From positions 21,084 through 85,083 of the forward strand of contig BJHS01000009.1 of NCBI GenBank assembly GCA_014193315.1: DNA of 64,000 bases, given 5' to 3'. This document shows positions 51,670 to 60,658 of the stretch, one piece after another. Below the pieces are notes generated by a model that was not told the origin of the DNA, ran no database searches, and worked only from the letters and a program-made list of their open reading frames with translations. Each line of letters starts with the position of its first letter. Within the stretch, counting starts at the first letter, position 1. The position numbers and the translations under genes were made by a program. This DNA comes from Verrucomicrobiota bacterium (GTDB taxonomy: Bacteria > Verrucomicrobiota > Verrucomicrobiia > Opitutales > UBA953).

Positions 51670-52517
51670 GGGGCGGGCGCCGGTCGGGGCGCGGAGGCGG
51701 CGGGTTGCGCCAAGGGACGAATCAAGGCGGCGATCTCCTCGCGGGTGACGGTCGTTTCCCGACGATGGAGCCAATGCTGGAGAGTCCGCAGGGCGTCGCG
51801 GGTCCGCTCACCCGCGGCCACGGCCGCCAGGACCCGGGCCATGGGAGCGTCCGCGGGCACGAGCCCGTCGCGCCAGGCGCGTAGGAGGAGCATCTCCAGC
51901 CGCGCGGCACCGGTGGCGTCCAAGGTCCCCTGCTCCACCCGCGTCAACAGGGCCCGCATTTCCTCGGCCAAGGTGGGCGGCGGGGCCGGCGGAGCGACGA
52001 CGACGGGCTTGGGTCGGCCATAGAAGATGAGGAGCAGGAGCCAGCCGATCCAGGCCACCGCCAACGCCCATAAGGTCACGGTGTAATAACCGCCGATCTC
52101 GACCCCCGCCGGTTCGGTCTCGCGGATACGCGTCTCCAGATCCTTGGAGAGCTTGGGGTCGCCGGTGAAACGGAACGATGGCAGCCCCTCCAGCGGGCGG
52201 CCGTCCTCCGAGCCGAGGTAGTCCTTGAGGTCGAAGGTGCCCGCGCGGTTGGCGAGGTAGCGGATATCGTAGACGCGCAGACCGTCGCGCTCCGAGACCT
52301 GGGCGATGCGCAGGTTCACGCCCACGCCCCACTTGAACGGCTTCACCATGAGCGGCGGGCCCCCGTAGGTGACGATGGCGGCCTGCTCGACGCCCAACGG
52401 GACGTTCAGGGCGTCGTCGTCCCGCAGCCACCACCACAGGCCGACTCCGAGCAGGAGCAGCGCGGCGGCCGCGACGAGACGGCCGCGCCAAGCGGCGCGG
52501 GCGGAAGCGTCGGTCAT
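51666..52517 (-). CDS. membrane protein of the MoxR operon (DUF4381-like position)
   Basis: Product of 283 aa from ATG 52517, 1 nt after the DUF58 stop. It has a first transmembrane helix (VAAAALLLLGVGLWWWL), an extracytoplasmic beta region of about 110 residues, a second helix (VTLWALAVAWIGWLLLLIF) and a cytosolic helical tail rich in Ala/Arg. Proteins in this operon place often carry DUF4381 between DUF58 and the BatA gene; the tail fits that. It overlaps the BatA-like gene by 4 nt. Confidence 0.8.
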   Translation of the reverse strand: MTDASARAAWRGRLVAAAALLLLGVGLWWWLRDDDALNVPLGVEQAAIVTYGGPPLMVKPFKWGVGVNLRIAQVSERDGLRVYDIRYLANRAGTFDLKDYLGSEDGRPLEGLPSFRFTGDPKLSKDLETRIRETEPAGVEIGGYYTVTLWALAVAWIGWLLLLIFYGRPKPVVVAPPAPPPTLAEEMRALLTRVEQGTLDATGAARLEMLLLRAWRDGLVPADAPMARVLAAVAAGERTRDALRTLQHWLHRRETTVTREEIAALIRPLAQPAASAPRPAPAP

Positions 52518-52518
52518 G

Positions 52519-53382
52519 TCAGCGGACGGCGCCCGGGCCGCGGACGCGATGCTTGAGGAAGTGGCGGAGCTTGCCGACCATGGGCTCGTCGGTCGGCAGG
52601 TGAAGGTAGTCGATGCCGAAGCGGGTCAGTTCAGCCTTCCAGGCCGACGTGTCGACCCACGGGCGGCCGCCGCGACCCAGGAACGCCTCGCCGGACTCGG
52701 CCTCGCGGCCCCGGAAGAAGCCCGTCCCCGCGACGCCGCGTTCGGCGGGATCCTCGAAATGCAGGACGACGCAGTCGTGCTGCTGGGCGAGCACCTGCAG
52801 GGCCTCCAGCGAGCCTGGGTCATGAAGGTCGCTCAGGACCACGATGGTGGTGCGGCGACGCAGAGACGGCGCGAGCTCGCGGGCGCGGCGCGCGAGCGAG
52901 GTGGCCTCGGTGAAGTCATGGCGGCGGAGCCGGTGCGACCACTCCATCACGATGTTGCGGGAAAGCGTCGGCCGGATGTGCAGGTCGGCGGCGCCGCACC
53001 CCAGCAGGCCCACGGGCGTGACGGCGGATTGGGCCGCGAGGGCCATGCCGGTGGCGGCGCGGATCGCCCAGGCGTATTTGCTCAGCGGCAGCGACGAGAC
53101 GCACATCGAGGCCGAGGTGTCCAGGAGCAGGTAGAGCGGGAGCTGCTTGGTCTCGTGGAACTCCTTCACGAACAGCTTGCCCACGCGGGCCGAGACCTTC
53201 CAGTCGATGTATTTGACGGCGTCCCCGGGCACGTAGAGCCGGGATTGCGCATACTCAAGCCCCGCCCCGTGGAAGACGGAGTCGACCTGGCCGAAGTCCA
53301 GGCTGTTCGCGAGGTGCTTGACGGCGACCTCGAACTGCCGGGCGTCGACCGGGTCGGGGGCGAGCTGGTGCGTCCGACGCAT
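52519..53382 (-). CDS. DUF58-family protein of the MoxR operon
   Basis: Product of 287 aa from ATG 53382, 4 nt after the MoxR stop. It has the DUF58 hallmark YVPGDAVKYIDWKVSARVGKL followed by a VWA-like core (LYLLLDTSASM) with a MIDAS-type motif and VVLSDLHDPGSLEAL. DUF58 proteins act with MoxR ATPases in metal-dependent assembly or stress functions. No membrane segment is present. Confidence 0.93.
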   Translation of the reverse strand: MRRTHQLAPDPVDARQFEVAVKHLANSLDFGQVDSVFHGAGLEYAQSRLYVPGDAVKYIDWKVSARVGKLFVKEFHETKQLPLYLLLDTSASMCVSSLPLSKYAWAIRAATGMALAAQSAVTPVGLLGCGAADLHIRPTLSRNIVMEWSHRLRRHDFTEATSLARRARELAPSLRRRTTIVVLSDLHDPGSLEALQVLAQQHDCVVLHFEDPAERGVAGTGFFRGREAESGEAFLGRGGRPWVDTSAWKAELTRFGIDYLHLPTDEPMVGKLRHFLKHRVRGPGAVR

Positions 53383-53386
53383 GCGT

Positions 53387-54376
53387 TCAGCCGAGGCCGG
53401 CGAGGATGGACTCCAGCACCTGCGCACCGGTGTGGCCGGCGGCGGAGGCCTCGTAGCTCACGCGGATGCGGTGCAGGACGATGTCCTCGGCGAGGGCGAA
53501 AAGGTCCTCCGGGGTGACGAAGTCGCGGCCGTGGATGACCGCGCGGGCGCGGGCGGCGTTGACCAGGGCCAGGCCGGCGCGCGGCGAGCAGCCGAAATCC
53601 AGGAGCTTGGACTCGCGCGTTCGGCGCACGAGCTCGACGCTATGCTTGAGGAAGACCTCGCTGACATGGACGGCCTGGACGGCCTCCATCGCAGCGACGA
53701 GGTCGGCCGCGGTGCCGACCGGGCGGTCGTCGATCATGTCGAACGCCGAGCGCGGGACGGCGCCGCCGTCCTCCTTGCGTAGGCCCATGCCCAGCTGGCG
53801 CTGCAGGATCATCTGCTCGTCATCGCGGGTCGGGTAGCCGAGGCGGTGCAGGAGCATGAAACGGTCGAGCTGGGCCTCCGGCAGCTCGAAGGTGCCGGAC
53901 TGCTCCACCGGGTTCTGCGTCGCGATGACGAGGAACGGGGTCGGGAGCTTCATGGTCTGCCCCCCGATGGTGACCTTGCGTTCCTGCATGGCTTCGAGCA
54001 TCGCGCCTTGGACCTTGGGGGCGGCGCGGTTGATCTCGTCCGCGAGGAGCAGGTTGGTGAAGATCGGTCCGCGGTGGATGCGGAACTCGCCGGACTTCTG
54101 GTCGATGACCTCGGAGCCGACGATGTCGGACGGGAGCATGTCGACGGTGAACTGGATGCGGCGGAAATCCAGCTGGATCGCCTTGGCGACCGTGTTGACG
54201 AGCAGGGTCTTGGCGAGGCCGGGCATGCCCTGCAGGAGGAGGTGGCCGCCGGTGAGCATCGCGATCATCACGCGCTCGACGACGACGTCCTGACCGACGA
54301 CGACCTGGCCGACGCGGCCGCGCACGTCGGCGACGAATTGCTGGGCGCTGGCGACGCCGGGAGAGGAAGCTTTCAT
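53387..54376 (-). CDS. MoxR-family AAA+ ATPase
   Basis: MoxR ATPases are chaperone-like AAA+ machines that work with VWA proteins. The 329-aa product has Walker A GMPGLAKT at 50-57, Walker B LLLADEINRA with the following PKVQGAMLEAMQE sensor region, and the conserved ATQNPVEQSGTFELPEAQLDRF segment with the arginine finger. The start at ATG 54376 is normal for the family. It lies in the middle of the operon after the 1191-aa protein, and DUF58 follows 4 nt after its stop. Confidence 0.97.
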   Translation of the reverse strand: MKASSPGVASAQQFVADVRGRVGQVVVGQDVVVERVMIAMLTGGHLLLQGMPGLAKTLLVNTVAKAIQLDFRRIQFTVDMLPSDIVGSEVIDQKSGEFRIHRGPIFTNLLLADEINRAAPKVQGAMLEAMQERKVTIGGQTMKLPTPFLVIATQNPVEQSGTFELPEAQLDRFMLLHRLGYPTRDDEQMILQRQLGMGLRKEDGGAVPRSAFDMIDDRPVGTAADLVAAMEAVQAVHVSEVFLKHSVELVRRTRESKLLDFGCSPRAGLALVNAARARAVIHGRDFVTPEDLFALAEDIVLHRIRVSYEASAAGHTGAQVLESILAGLG

Positions 54377-54407
54377 GGGGAGGTTGGGGTTTTTCGTGAA
54401 GGTGGGT

Positions 54408-57400
54408 TCAGCGGGCGAGACGCAGCCATTTCTCGGCCACGGCCTTGAGATCGGCCTCGGTCATCGCGGCGGCGGCGCCGAAGCAGGCGGACTGCAGGCG
54501 CTCGAGGTCGGCGGCGAGCTCCTGCTTCTGCGGGGCGGTCAGCGCCATTAGGGGGCTGGCACCCATGCGGCGGAGCAAGGCGACGACCGCGAAGCCGTCG
54601 AGGCTGGCGGGCAGCTTGAAGACATCGCGGGCGCGGAGCGGCTTGGGCGCGGGCGGGCCCTTGGGCCGGAGCGCGAGGAAGAGGCCACCGGCCAGCAGGA
54701 CGATCCCGCCGAGGGCGTAGGCCCAGAGGGGCGTCTCCTCGGCAGCGGCGACCAGACCGGCCCCGGGGGCCGTCTTCACGCGATCCAGGAGGACCGAGGA
54801 TTTCGGTAGTACCTTGAGATCCTGGTCCTCGTAGGTCTGCCAGACCACGGCCACGTCCTTGGAGCGGGCGGCCGGGAACGGCACCTCCGTCGCCTGGTTC
54901 CGCGCACGGATCGGGTCGCCGTCGAGGGTGATGGTCCAGAGGCGCTCGGAGCGCGGGCCGACCTGGTCGCCCCACGTGCTCAGCTCACGGATGAGCAGAC
55001 CCTCGTGCGGGGTCACCTGGCGGACCTCGGCGATCTTACGGAGCGGCTCGAGATCGAGCAGCAGATCAAGTTCGGGGACCAGTCCCTGAGCGGTCGCCTT
55101 GATCTCCAGCGTGAGCGCGCCGTTGATGGCGAACTGCCGGGTATCCAAGGTCTGGAGGACCTCGACCTTCTGGGCCGGGCGTGGGGCGACGAGCCCCGGT
55201 TGCACCTTCAGCAAGGTCTCGGCGGAGGAGGTGGGGATGGTGACGGGACCGGACAGATCGATGAACTTCAGGTCGAGGGAGACCGGCGGCACCTTGTCGA
55301 CGCTGGCGTCCTTGGCCTTGACGAGGATGTAGGCCAGCGTGGTCTCCTCCCAGCCCGGGCGGGCGGACGGGCGCGGCTTCACGTCGGGCGCCGAGAAGGT
55401 GATGGAGCGCACGTCGAAGAACGGCGCGAGCGCCTCCGTCAGGGCGATCTCGAAGTCGTCGCGCGCGCCGGCGGAATCCTTGCCCTTGCGCGGGGTCAGC
55501 GACCGGCGCTGCTTGGCCTTGGGCTGGCCGCCGGGCCCGACGGCGGCGGGCGACTCGTTGCTGAGGTACTGGCTGAAGCGCGCGACGCGTCCCATCGCCT
55601 CGGTGTGGAGCACGCTGACGAGAATGCCGAACTCCTGGTCGACGCCGACGGTGTTCGGGCCGTCGACGCGCGTCTGGACCCGGATCTCGCTGAGCAGCTC
55701 GTCGCAGTAGGCGACCTTCTTCTGGAGGCCGAGCGTGATGAGGTCGTCCTTGGTCACGACCAGGGCGCTGGCGAGGTAGCGGTACTTCAGGTCCTCGTGC
55801 AACGGCTCGCGTTCGTCGGCCAGGCGGGCGTTGAGGACCTTCGCGAGCATGCTGAGGTGCGTCGCGGCGGCCTTGCCCGGAAGCGCCTGCAGGGAGGTCC
55901 GGATCCGGCCGAGCGCGGCGCGGTTCATCGTCTTGCCTAGGTTCAGGTTCCCGTTGGGGCCGATGCCGAGGAGCGTGTTGAACCAGGCGAGGTGGATGTC
56001 GATGGAGTAGTCGGCCGGGTTCTTCCGCAGCACGTCGCGACCGTAGGCGTCGACCGCGCGCTGGAAGTATTCCTGCGACTGCAGGTTGCGCTCCTTGTAA
56101 GCCAGCAGGCGCTTCTGCGTGTCCATGGGCGCGAGCTCCTGGAAGAACTCGTAGTCGCCCCACTCGCACAGCAAGCCCCCGGCGAAGGCCAGGGCACGGG
56201 CGCTGTCGGTGCGCCCGGCCAGCCACTGGTCGACCATCCGGAGCGTCTGCGCGTAGCCGGCGGAGACCATCTCGTAGGTCTGGGCGTCGGTGCGGCGCGT
56301 CAGACCGGCCCTCTGGGTCTCGGGTTTGCGCCAGCGGTCGGAGAGGTTGGCCTGCATGCGCTGGGCGATGAGGAAGAAGACCTGCTCGCTCAGCTGCGGG
56401 ATCGGTCCGAACACCTTCTCGAGGTGCGACTCGCGGTACGCCTCGGCGTTGCTGTAAGCGAGATCGAAGGCCGTGACCACGCGGTTGAAGTCGCGCGGGG
56501 CGATACCGGCCTGGCGGAAGATCCCCATCATCCGGGCGAGGCTGTCGATGTTGCGCTCCATCATGACGGGGGTGACGGGGATGCGGGTCTCCTCCGGCAG
56601 GCCGTACTTCTTGCGGAGCTCCTCGGGCAGCTGCGGGTTATGGGCCTGGGCCCAGGCGCTGATGAAATCCTCGGCCAGCGCGATGGCGGCCTGCGGGTGG
56701 CGCTTGCTCAGCTCCAGGATGCGCTCGGAAGCGGCGTCAAAGTCGGCGTTGACGAGGATGGCGTGGGACAGGGCGGCGTCGAAGCGGCCGCGCACCTCCG
56801 GCCCCAGGGCCTCGACCCACTTCCCCGCGGGGGCGAAAGTGAGGAGATCCTCACCGGACAGCGTGGAGCCCTTGGCGCCGCGCTGGCGGGCGCCGCCGTT
56901 GTTGCGTTGGGCGAAGGCGGCCTCCGCCTCGGCGATCCAGGTCTCCGCCATGATCTGCACATACTGGTCCCACGGCCTCCGGGTGACGTCGACTTGCTCC
57001 ACGAGGAGGTTAGCGAGCGTCGCCTGCGCGCGGAGGTTGTCGGCCCGCACGGCCGGGTCGGCGCGGGATTCGTTCTGCACCTTGCGCACGAGCCCGCCGA
57101 CCATGGAGATGGCGCTGTCGGGGTGATCTTTCAGGAAACTCCGGAAGGAGGGCCCGAGGGTGCTCGGGGGCACCTGCATCATGATGCGGGCGAGGGCGGC
57201 GCCGGCCTTGGTCCGCTCCCAGTCGTTGACGCGATCCTGCGAGAGCAGGCGGATGTTCTCGTCCCAGATGCGCTGGACCTGGTCGCGTTGCTGCGCGTCG
57301 GTCGCCTCCTCCGCCGCGAGGAACGCCTGGAATTCGGCCTTCACGTTCTCGTCCTGGAGCTTGGCGAGCTGCGCGGCGTCCGGCAGGTACGTCTTGGCGA

Positions 57401-57983
57401 GCTCCTTGAAGCCGCCGGCGATGAGCATGCGCGCGGTGCGGAGGCGCTTGGCGGGGTCCGTGCCGCCGAGCTGCGCGGTGCCCTTGGACAGCCGCTCGGA
57501 CAGCCAGAAGGCGTCGCCGGGAGCCAGCACGTTGGACAGCAGCTGCCCGATCTTGCGGACCTCGTCATCGGTCAGCTCGCCCGGCACGGCGTCGACCAGT
57601 GCGAGGGCGTCGTCGAGCCGCAGGGCGATCAGGCGGCGCTCCAGCAGGTCGTTCAGCATCTTGTCGTAGATGCGGCGGGCGAGGTCCGGCGGCAGGAGGC
57701 CCAGCTCGGCGCGGACGCGCGGCCAATCGCCGAGGCGGAAGGCCTGCAGGAAACGTACGTCGACGGGGGTGCGGCTATCGTCATGGGCGGCCTTCTCGAG
57801 GGCGCCGAAGACCTCGTTGAGGTCGCGCGAGAACTTGTGGTTCAGCAGGTTCTCGTACTGGCGCAGCGTCTTCGCGTCGAGCGGAGCGGGCGCGGCCGCG
57901 GGTTGCTGGGCGACGAGCGCGGCGGCCCAGGCGAGGGCGCCGAGCGCGGCGCCGGCGGTCCGGAGAGGGAAGCGGAGGTGCAT
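54408..57983 (-). CDS. very large secreted helical protein of the MoxR operon
   Basis: Product of 1191 aa from ATG 57983. The signal peptide is GAALGALAWAAALVAQ. Most of the chain (40-800) is helical with TPR-like pairs (VRFLQAFRLGDWPRVRAELG, AKTYLPDAAQLAKLQDENVK). From about 800 to 1060 it is beta-rich with a DEE/KDAS pattern. One transmembrane helix (YALGGIVLLAGGLFLAL) is at about 1089-1105, followed by a cytosolic helical tail of 80 residues. This may be the BatD/BatE counterpart, much enlarged, but the similarity is only in position. A TATAAT box lies 4 nt before the ATG. Confidence 0.85.
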   Translation of the reverse strand: MHLRFPLRTAGAALGALAWAAALVAQQPAAAPAPLDAKTLRQYENLLNHKFSRDLNEVFGALEKAAHDDSRTPVDVRFLQAFRLGDWPRVRAELGLLPPDLARRIYDKMLNDLLERRLIALRLDDALALVDAVPGELTDDEVRKIGQLLSNVLAPGDAFWLSERLSKGTAQLGGTDPAKRLRTARMLIAGGFKELAKTYLPDAAQLAKLQDENVKAEFQAFLAAEEATDAQQRDQVQRIWDENIRLLSQDRVNDWERTKAGAALARIMMQVPPSTLGPSFRSFLKDHPDSAISMVGGLVRKVQNESRADPAVRADNLRAQATLANLLVEQVDVTRRPWDQYVQIMAETWIAEAEAAFAQRNNGGARQRGAKGSTLSGEDLLTFAPAGKWVEALGPEVRGRFDAALSHAILVNADFDAASERILELSKRHPQAAIALAEDFISAWAQAHNPQLPEELRKKYGLPEETRIPVTPVMMERNIDSLARMMGIFRQAGIAPRDFNRVVTAFDLAYSNAEAYRESHLEKVFGPIPQLSEQVFFLIAQRMQANLSDRWRKPETQRAGLTRRTDAQTYEMVSAGYAQTLRMVDQWLAGRTDSARALAFAGGLLCEWGDYEFFQELAPMDTQKRLLAYKERNLQSQEYFQRAVDAYGRDVLRKNPADYSIDIHLAWFNTLLGIGPNGNLNLGKTMNRAALGRIRTSLQALPGKAAATHLSMLAKVLNARLADEREPLHEDLKYRYLASALVVTKDDLITLGLQKKVAYCDELLSEIRVQTRVDGPNTVGVDQEFGILVSVLHTEAMGRVARFSQYLSNESPAAVGPGGQPKAKQRRSLTPRKGKDSAGARDDFEIALTEALAPFFDVRSITFSAPDVKPRPSARPGWEETTLAYILVKAKDASVDKVPPVSLDLKFIDLSGPVTIPTSSAETLLKVQPGLVAPRPAQKVEVLQTLDTRQFAINGALTLEIKATAQGLVPELDLLLDLEPLRKIAEVRQVTPHEGLLIRELSTWGDQVGPRSERLWTITLDGDPIRARNQATEVPFPAARSKDVAVVWQTYEDQDLKVLPKSSVLLDRVKTAPGAGLVAAAEETPLWAYALGGIVLLAGGLFLALRPKGPPAPKPLRARDVFKLPASLDGFAVVALLRRMGASPLMALTAPQKQELAADLERLQSACFGAAAAMTEADLKAVAEKWLRLAR

Positions 57984-57987
57984 GGTG

Positions 57988-57993
57988 ATTATA
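57988..57993 (-). promoter_or_regulatory. candidate internal promoter (-10 TATAAT) giving a leaderless mRNA
   Basis: A perfect TATAAT lies 4 nt before ATG 57983. Transcription would start at or within the start codon. A weak -35 (TGATCA) is 17-18 nt upstream. This would allow the 1191-aa gene and the genes behind it to be expressed separately from the upstream part of the operon. Confidence 0.4.
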
Positions 57994-58014
57994 GGTTAAA
58001 TGAAGCAGGGGTGA

Positions 58015-58953
58015 TCAGGAGCCCTTGTCGGGGATGCGTTCCTGGAAATCCGGGCGGCCGTCGGCCATCCGTTGCGCCGGCTTGGGCGCGGGGGTCGGCT
58101 TCTGGAGCAGCTGGGCCGCGGCCTTCGCCTTGACCTTGGGATCCTCGGGAACCGGCGCAGGCTTGGCCATCAAGGCGGCCTCGAGGTTGCGTAGTTTCTC
58201 CGTGTCGATCCCGGCGACGCCTTCGACGGCGCGGATGACACCGCCGCCCGAGGCTTTCACGCCCTCGACCGAACCAATGCCCTTGGGCGAGGGAGGCACG
58301 ACGGGCGCCGGTGAACCTTGGCCGGCGACAGGTGCCGCGTCCGGCGCGCCTTGGTCGACACCCTTGGGCGGCGGAGGCGGCGGGGGCGTGGAGGCAGTGC
58401 CAGGGCCGCCGGCAGGCTTCACCGCCGTGGCTTCCTGCCCCACCCCTTGCGGAGGCGGCGGCGGGGTCGGTGCGGCGACCGTGCCCGGACCACCCGCGGG
58501 CTTAACCGCGGTCGCACCTTGGTCGACCCCCTTGGGCGGCGGCGGAGGAGGGGGCGTGGAGGCCGTGCCGGGGCCGCCGGCAGGCTTCACCGCCGTGGCT
58601 TCCTGCCCGACCCCTTGCGGAGGCGGCGGCGGGGTCGGCGCGGCGACCGTGCCCGGACCACCCGCGGGCTTAACCGCGGTCGCACCTTGGTCGACCCCCT
58701 TGGGCGGCGGCGGAGGAGGGGGCGTGGAGGCCGTGCCGGGGGCCGGCGCCGACTTGACGGCGGTCGCGGACTGCTCCACTCCTTCGGCTTTTTCGGGCGA
58801 CACAGGACGCGCGGTGCGCGGGTCGATATTCTTCACCTTGGCCGCACCTTCCTGGCGGACGCCTTTGACGCCCTCGACGGCGGACGGCGGGGCGTCGGCG
58901 GCGATCGCGGTGGCGGCGAGGAACAAGGTGAGCGGGAGGTGGGGCGTCTTCAT
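58015..58953 (-). CDS. secreted proline-rich repeat protein of the MoxR operon
   Basis: Product of 312 aa from ATG 58953. A signal peptide (LPLTLFLAATAIAA) is followed by degenerate and perfect units of 28 residues. Each unit reads G-V-D/G-Q-G/E-ATAVKPAGGPGT with a run of six or seven prolines. The C-terminal part (EKLRNLEAALMAKPAPVPED) is helical. The proline runs could bind a GYF-type or SH3-like partner. The gene lies between the 187-aa membrane protein and the 1191-aa protein. No known family. Confidence 0.82.
   Translation of the reverse strand: MKTPHLPLTLFLAATAIAADAPPSAVEGVKGVRQEGAAKVKNIDPRTARPVSPEKAEGVEQSATAVKSAPAPGTASTPPPPPPPKGVDQGATAVKPAGGPGTVAAPTPPPPPQGVGQEATAVKPAGGPGTASTPPPPPPPKGVDQGATAVKPAGGPGTVAAPTPPPPPQGVGQEATAVKPAGGPGTASTPPPPPPPKGVDQGAPDAAPVAGQGSPAPVVPPSPKGIGSVEGVKASGGGVIRAVEGVAGIDTEKLRNLEAALMAKPAPVPEDPKVKAKAAAQLLQKPTPAPKPAQRMADGRPDFQERIPDKGS
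58351..58742 (-). repeat. 168-bp tandem repeat (two full copies and a third partial)
   Basis: Copies begin at 58351, 58519 and 58687, a spacing of exactly 168 bp. Copies 2 and 3 are nearly identical, and copy 1 has a few substitutions. Each 168-bp unit is itself two 84-bp halves. All are in frame with the proline-rich protein. Confidence 0.93.
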
Positions 58954-58960
58954 CGGCGTC

Positions 58961-59524
58961 TCAAGGGGTGCGGTTACCGAGGCTCTTGGCGAACTCCGCC
59001 ACGACGCGGCGCTCATAGGCGGCCAGCGCGGCGGGATCCTGGTGCTCGGCGAGGTATCGGAAGATCTGCCGCGTACGCTCGGCGTAAGGACGCCACTCCT
59101 CCTCGGTGGCACCGCTGGTCTTGAGCAGGGAGGTCGCGTAGAAAAAGGCCTTGCCGAGGGTCTCGCGGATCGCGCGCGTCGTGCGGTGGTCATCGCCGTG
59201 GGCGGCGGCCGCCTCCTGCAGGAGGGTCGTCAGGTCGGTGATGGCGCCAGCGACATCGAGCATCTCGAGTTTCGCCCGCGCCTTCTCGTGCCGGATCTGA
59301 TGGCGCACCAGCGGACGCTCGTCAGCGGGCAGGTCGGCCAGCAGGAGGTCGTACTGGTCGACAATCTTGATCCAGTCGGGCTCCTTGGCCGCGGCGAGCA
59401 CGCGGATGCCCTCCAACCGGTGGCGGGCCTTCTCCCGGGCGAGCTGGTCCGCCCCATGATTGAAATGATAATACACCACCCCGACCGGGAAGAGCAGCCA
59501 GAGCAGCAGGAACCATTTCCTCAT
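58961..59524 (-). CDS. single-pass membrane protein with TPR-like helices, MoxR operon
   Basis: Product of 187 aa from ATG 59524, which overlaps the previous stop by 4 nt (ATGA). One N-terminal transmembrane helix (KWFLLLWLLFPVGVVYYHF) precedes an all-helical domain (PDWIKIVDQYDLLLADLPAD, LEMLDVAGAITDLTTLLQEAA). It may be a BatC-type TPR anchor. The next gene in the operon, the proline-rich repeat protein, starts 7 nt after its stop. Confidence 0.8.
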   Translation of the reverse strand: MRKWFLLLWLLFPVGVVYYHFNHGADQLAREKARHRLEGIRVLAAAKEPDWIKIVDQYDLLLADLPADERPLVRHQIRHEKARAKLEMLDVAGAITDLTTLLQEAAAAHGDDHRTTRAIRETLGKAFFYATSLLKTSGATEEEWRPYAERTRQIFRYLAEHQDPAALAAYERRVVAEFAKSLGNRTP

Positions 59525-60510
59525 CGGACTTCGGTCCCCTCCCCGCGGGTCGGTGCGACGACGCGCCAGTCGGTGCCGGCCAGCTCCAGCGCCACGGGCA
59601 ACAGGGCCGCGACCGCGGCACCCACGGCCATGGCGAGCAAGGCCCACTCCTCGAGGGTCAGCCCGGGGTGCGGCGGCGGCGTGATCACCACCAGGTCGCC
59701 CAGCTTGGGCGTCGGGAGGTGCTTCTCGTTGATGTCGAGGTATTCGCCGCGCAGGGCGGCGGCGAGGCTGCGGAGCACGTCCGGGTCCTGGCGGGACTGG
59801 TGTCCGTCGATGAAGGTGCCCTTGCGCGGGTTCCCCAGCCCGAGCACCAGGACCTGCGAGACCGAGGCGGGGCGCGGCGGGATGGGCTGCAACGGCGTGG
59901 TATCACCATCCGTGAAGATCACCAGGCGGACGGAGCGCGGGGGAAGCGGCTCGACGAGCTTGACGGCGGCGGTGACGGCGGTGCCGAGGTCGGTCGTGCC
60001 GGCTTTCATCACGTAGGAGATGGGCAGGCCGTCGAAGACGTTGCGGACGAGCGCGGGGTCGTGGGCGTCCATCACCACGGGCTTGGCGTCGGTGTAGAAA
60101 CCGATCACGCCGAAGCGGAGATCGCCGCCGACCCGCATGAGGATGCTCTCGACCTCCGCGCGCATCCGCTCCCTCCGCGTCTGGTTGCCCTCGGGGCCGG
60201 CATCCTTGAGCAGCATGCTCGGGGAGAGGTCGGCGACGAAGATCAGGCGGGGCGACTCCTTGGGCTCGGGCCGGCCATCCTTGCCCGCGGCCAGGTGCAG
60301 TTGGTACATGATCGCGAAGCCCCAGGTGAAAGCGGCCAAGGCCAGCACCCGCAGCAGGGGCGCCACCCGGGTCCAGGTCCGGGCCGCGGCGGCGGGTCCG
60401 AAGGCGAGCCGGGCCAGCCGGGCGATCTTGCGGGCATGCCACCACTCGGCGAGCGCCGTCAGCACGAGGACGGTCGCCGCGGCGAGCAAAGGTGGCAGGT
60501 CAGGAGCCAA
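59521..60510 (-). CDS. VWA-domain membrane protein (BatB-like), first gene of the MoxR operon
   Basis: Product of 329 aa. The only start in frame is a TTG at 60510, so the true start is uncertain. Two transmembrane helices (LLAAATVLVLTALAEWW and VLALAAFTWGFAIMYQLH) precede a VWA domain with the MIDAS variant DLSPSM and LVIFTDGDTTPL, and a final helix (WALLAMAVGAAVAALLPVAL). It begins the eight-gene operon that ends at 50737. The 149-bp gap to the divergent sulfatase gene holds the likely operon promoter. Confidence 0.88.
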   Translation of the reverse strand: MAPDLPPLLAAATVLVLTALAEWWHARKIARLARLAFGPAAAARTWTRVAPLLRVLALAAFTWGFAIMYQLHLAAGKDGRPEPKESPRLIFVADLSPSMLLKDAGPEGNQTRRERMRAEVESILMRVGGDLRFGVIGFYTDAKPVVMDAHDPALVRNVFDGLPISYVMKAGTTDLGTAVTAAVKLVEPLPPRSVRLVIFTDGDTTPLQPIPPRPASVSQVLVLGLGNPRKGTFIDGHQSRQDPDVLRSLAAALRGEYLDINEKHLPTPKLGDLVVITPPPHPGLTLEEWALLAMAVGAAVAALLPVALELAGTDWRVVAPTRGEGTEVR

Positions 60511-60658
60511 GGCGGCGAGGGGATGGCCGTCGGGGCGGACAGCGTAGGTTGGGGATAGCCAAGCAGAGTCGCTTAACGAGGGAAAAGTTCCGCCCCATCC
60601 AGGCTAAACGTCGGTTCTTGTCCAAACCCGCCCGCCCATCTAGGAAAAGGCCCCTCTT

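Noticed and set aside
55992..58133. Long open frame on the plus strand opposite the 1191-aa gene
   Set aside because: It lies antisense to a gene with signal peptide, membrane helix and operon context; GC-rich third positions produce such shadow frames, and it has no recognisable domain.
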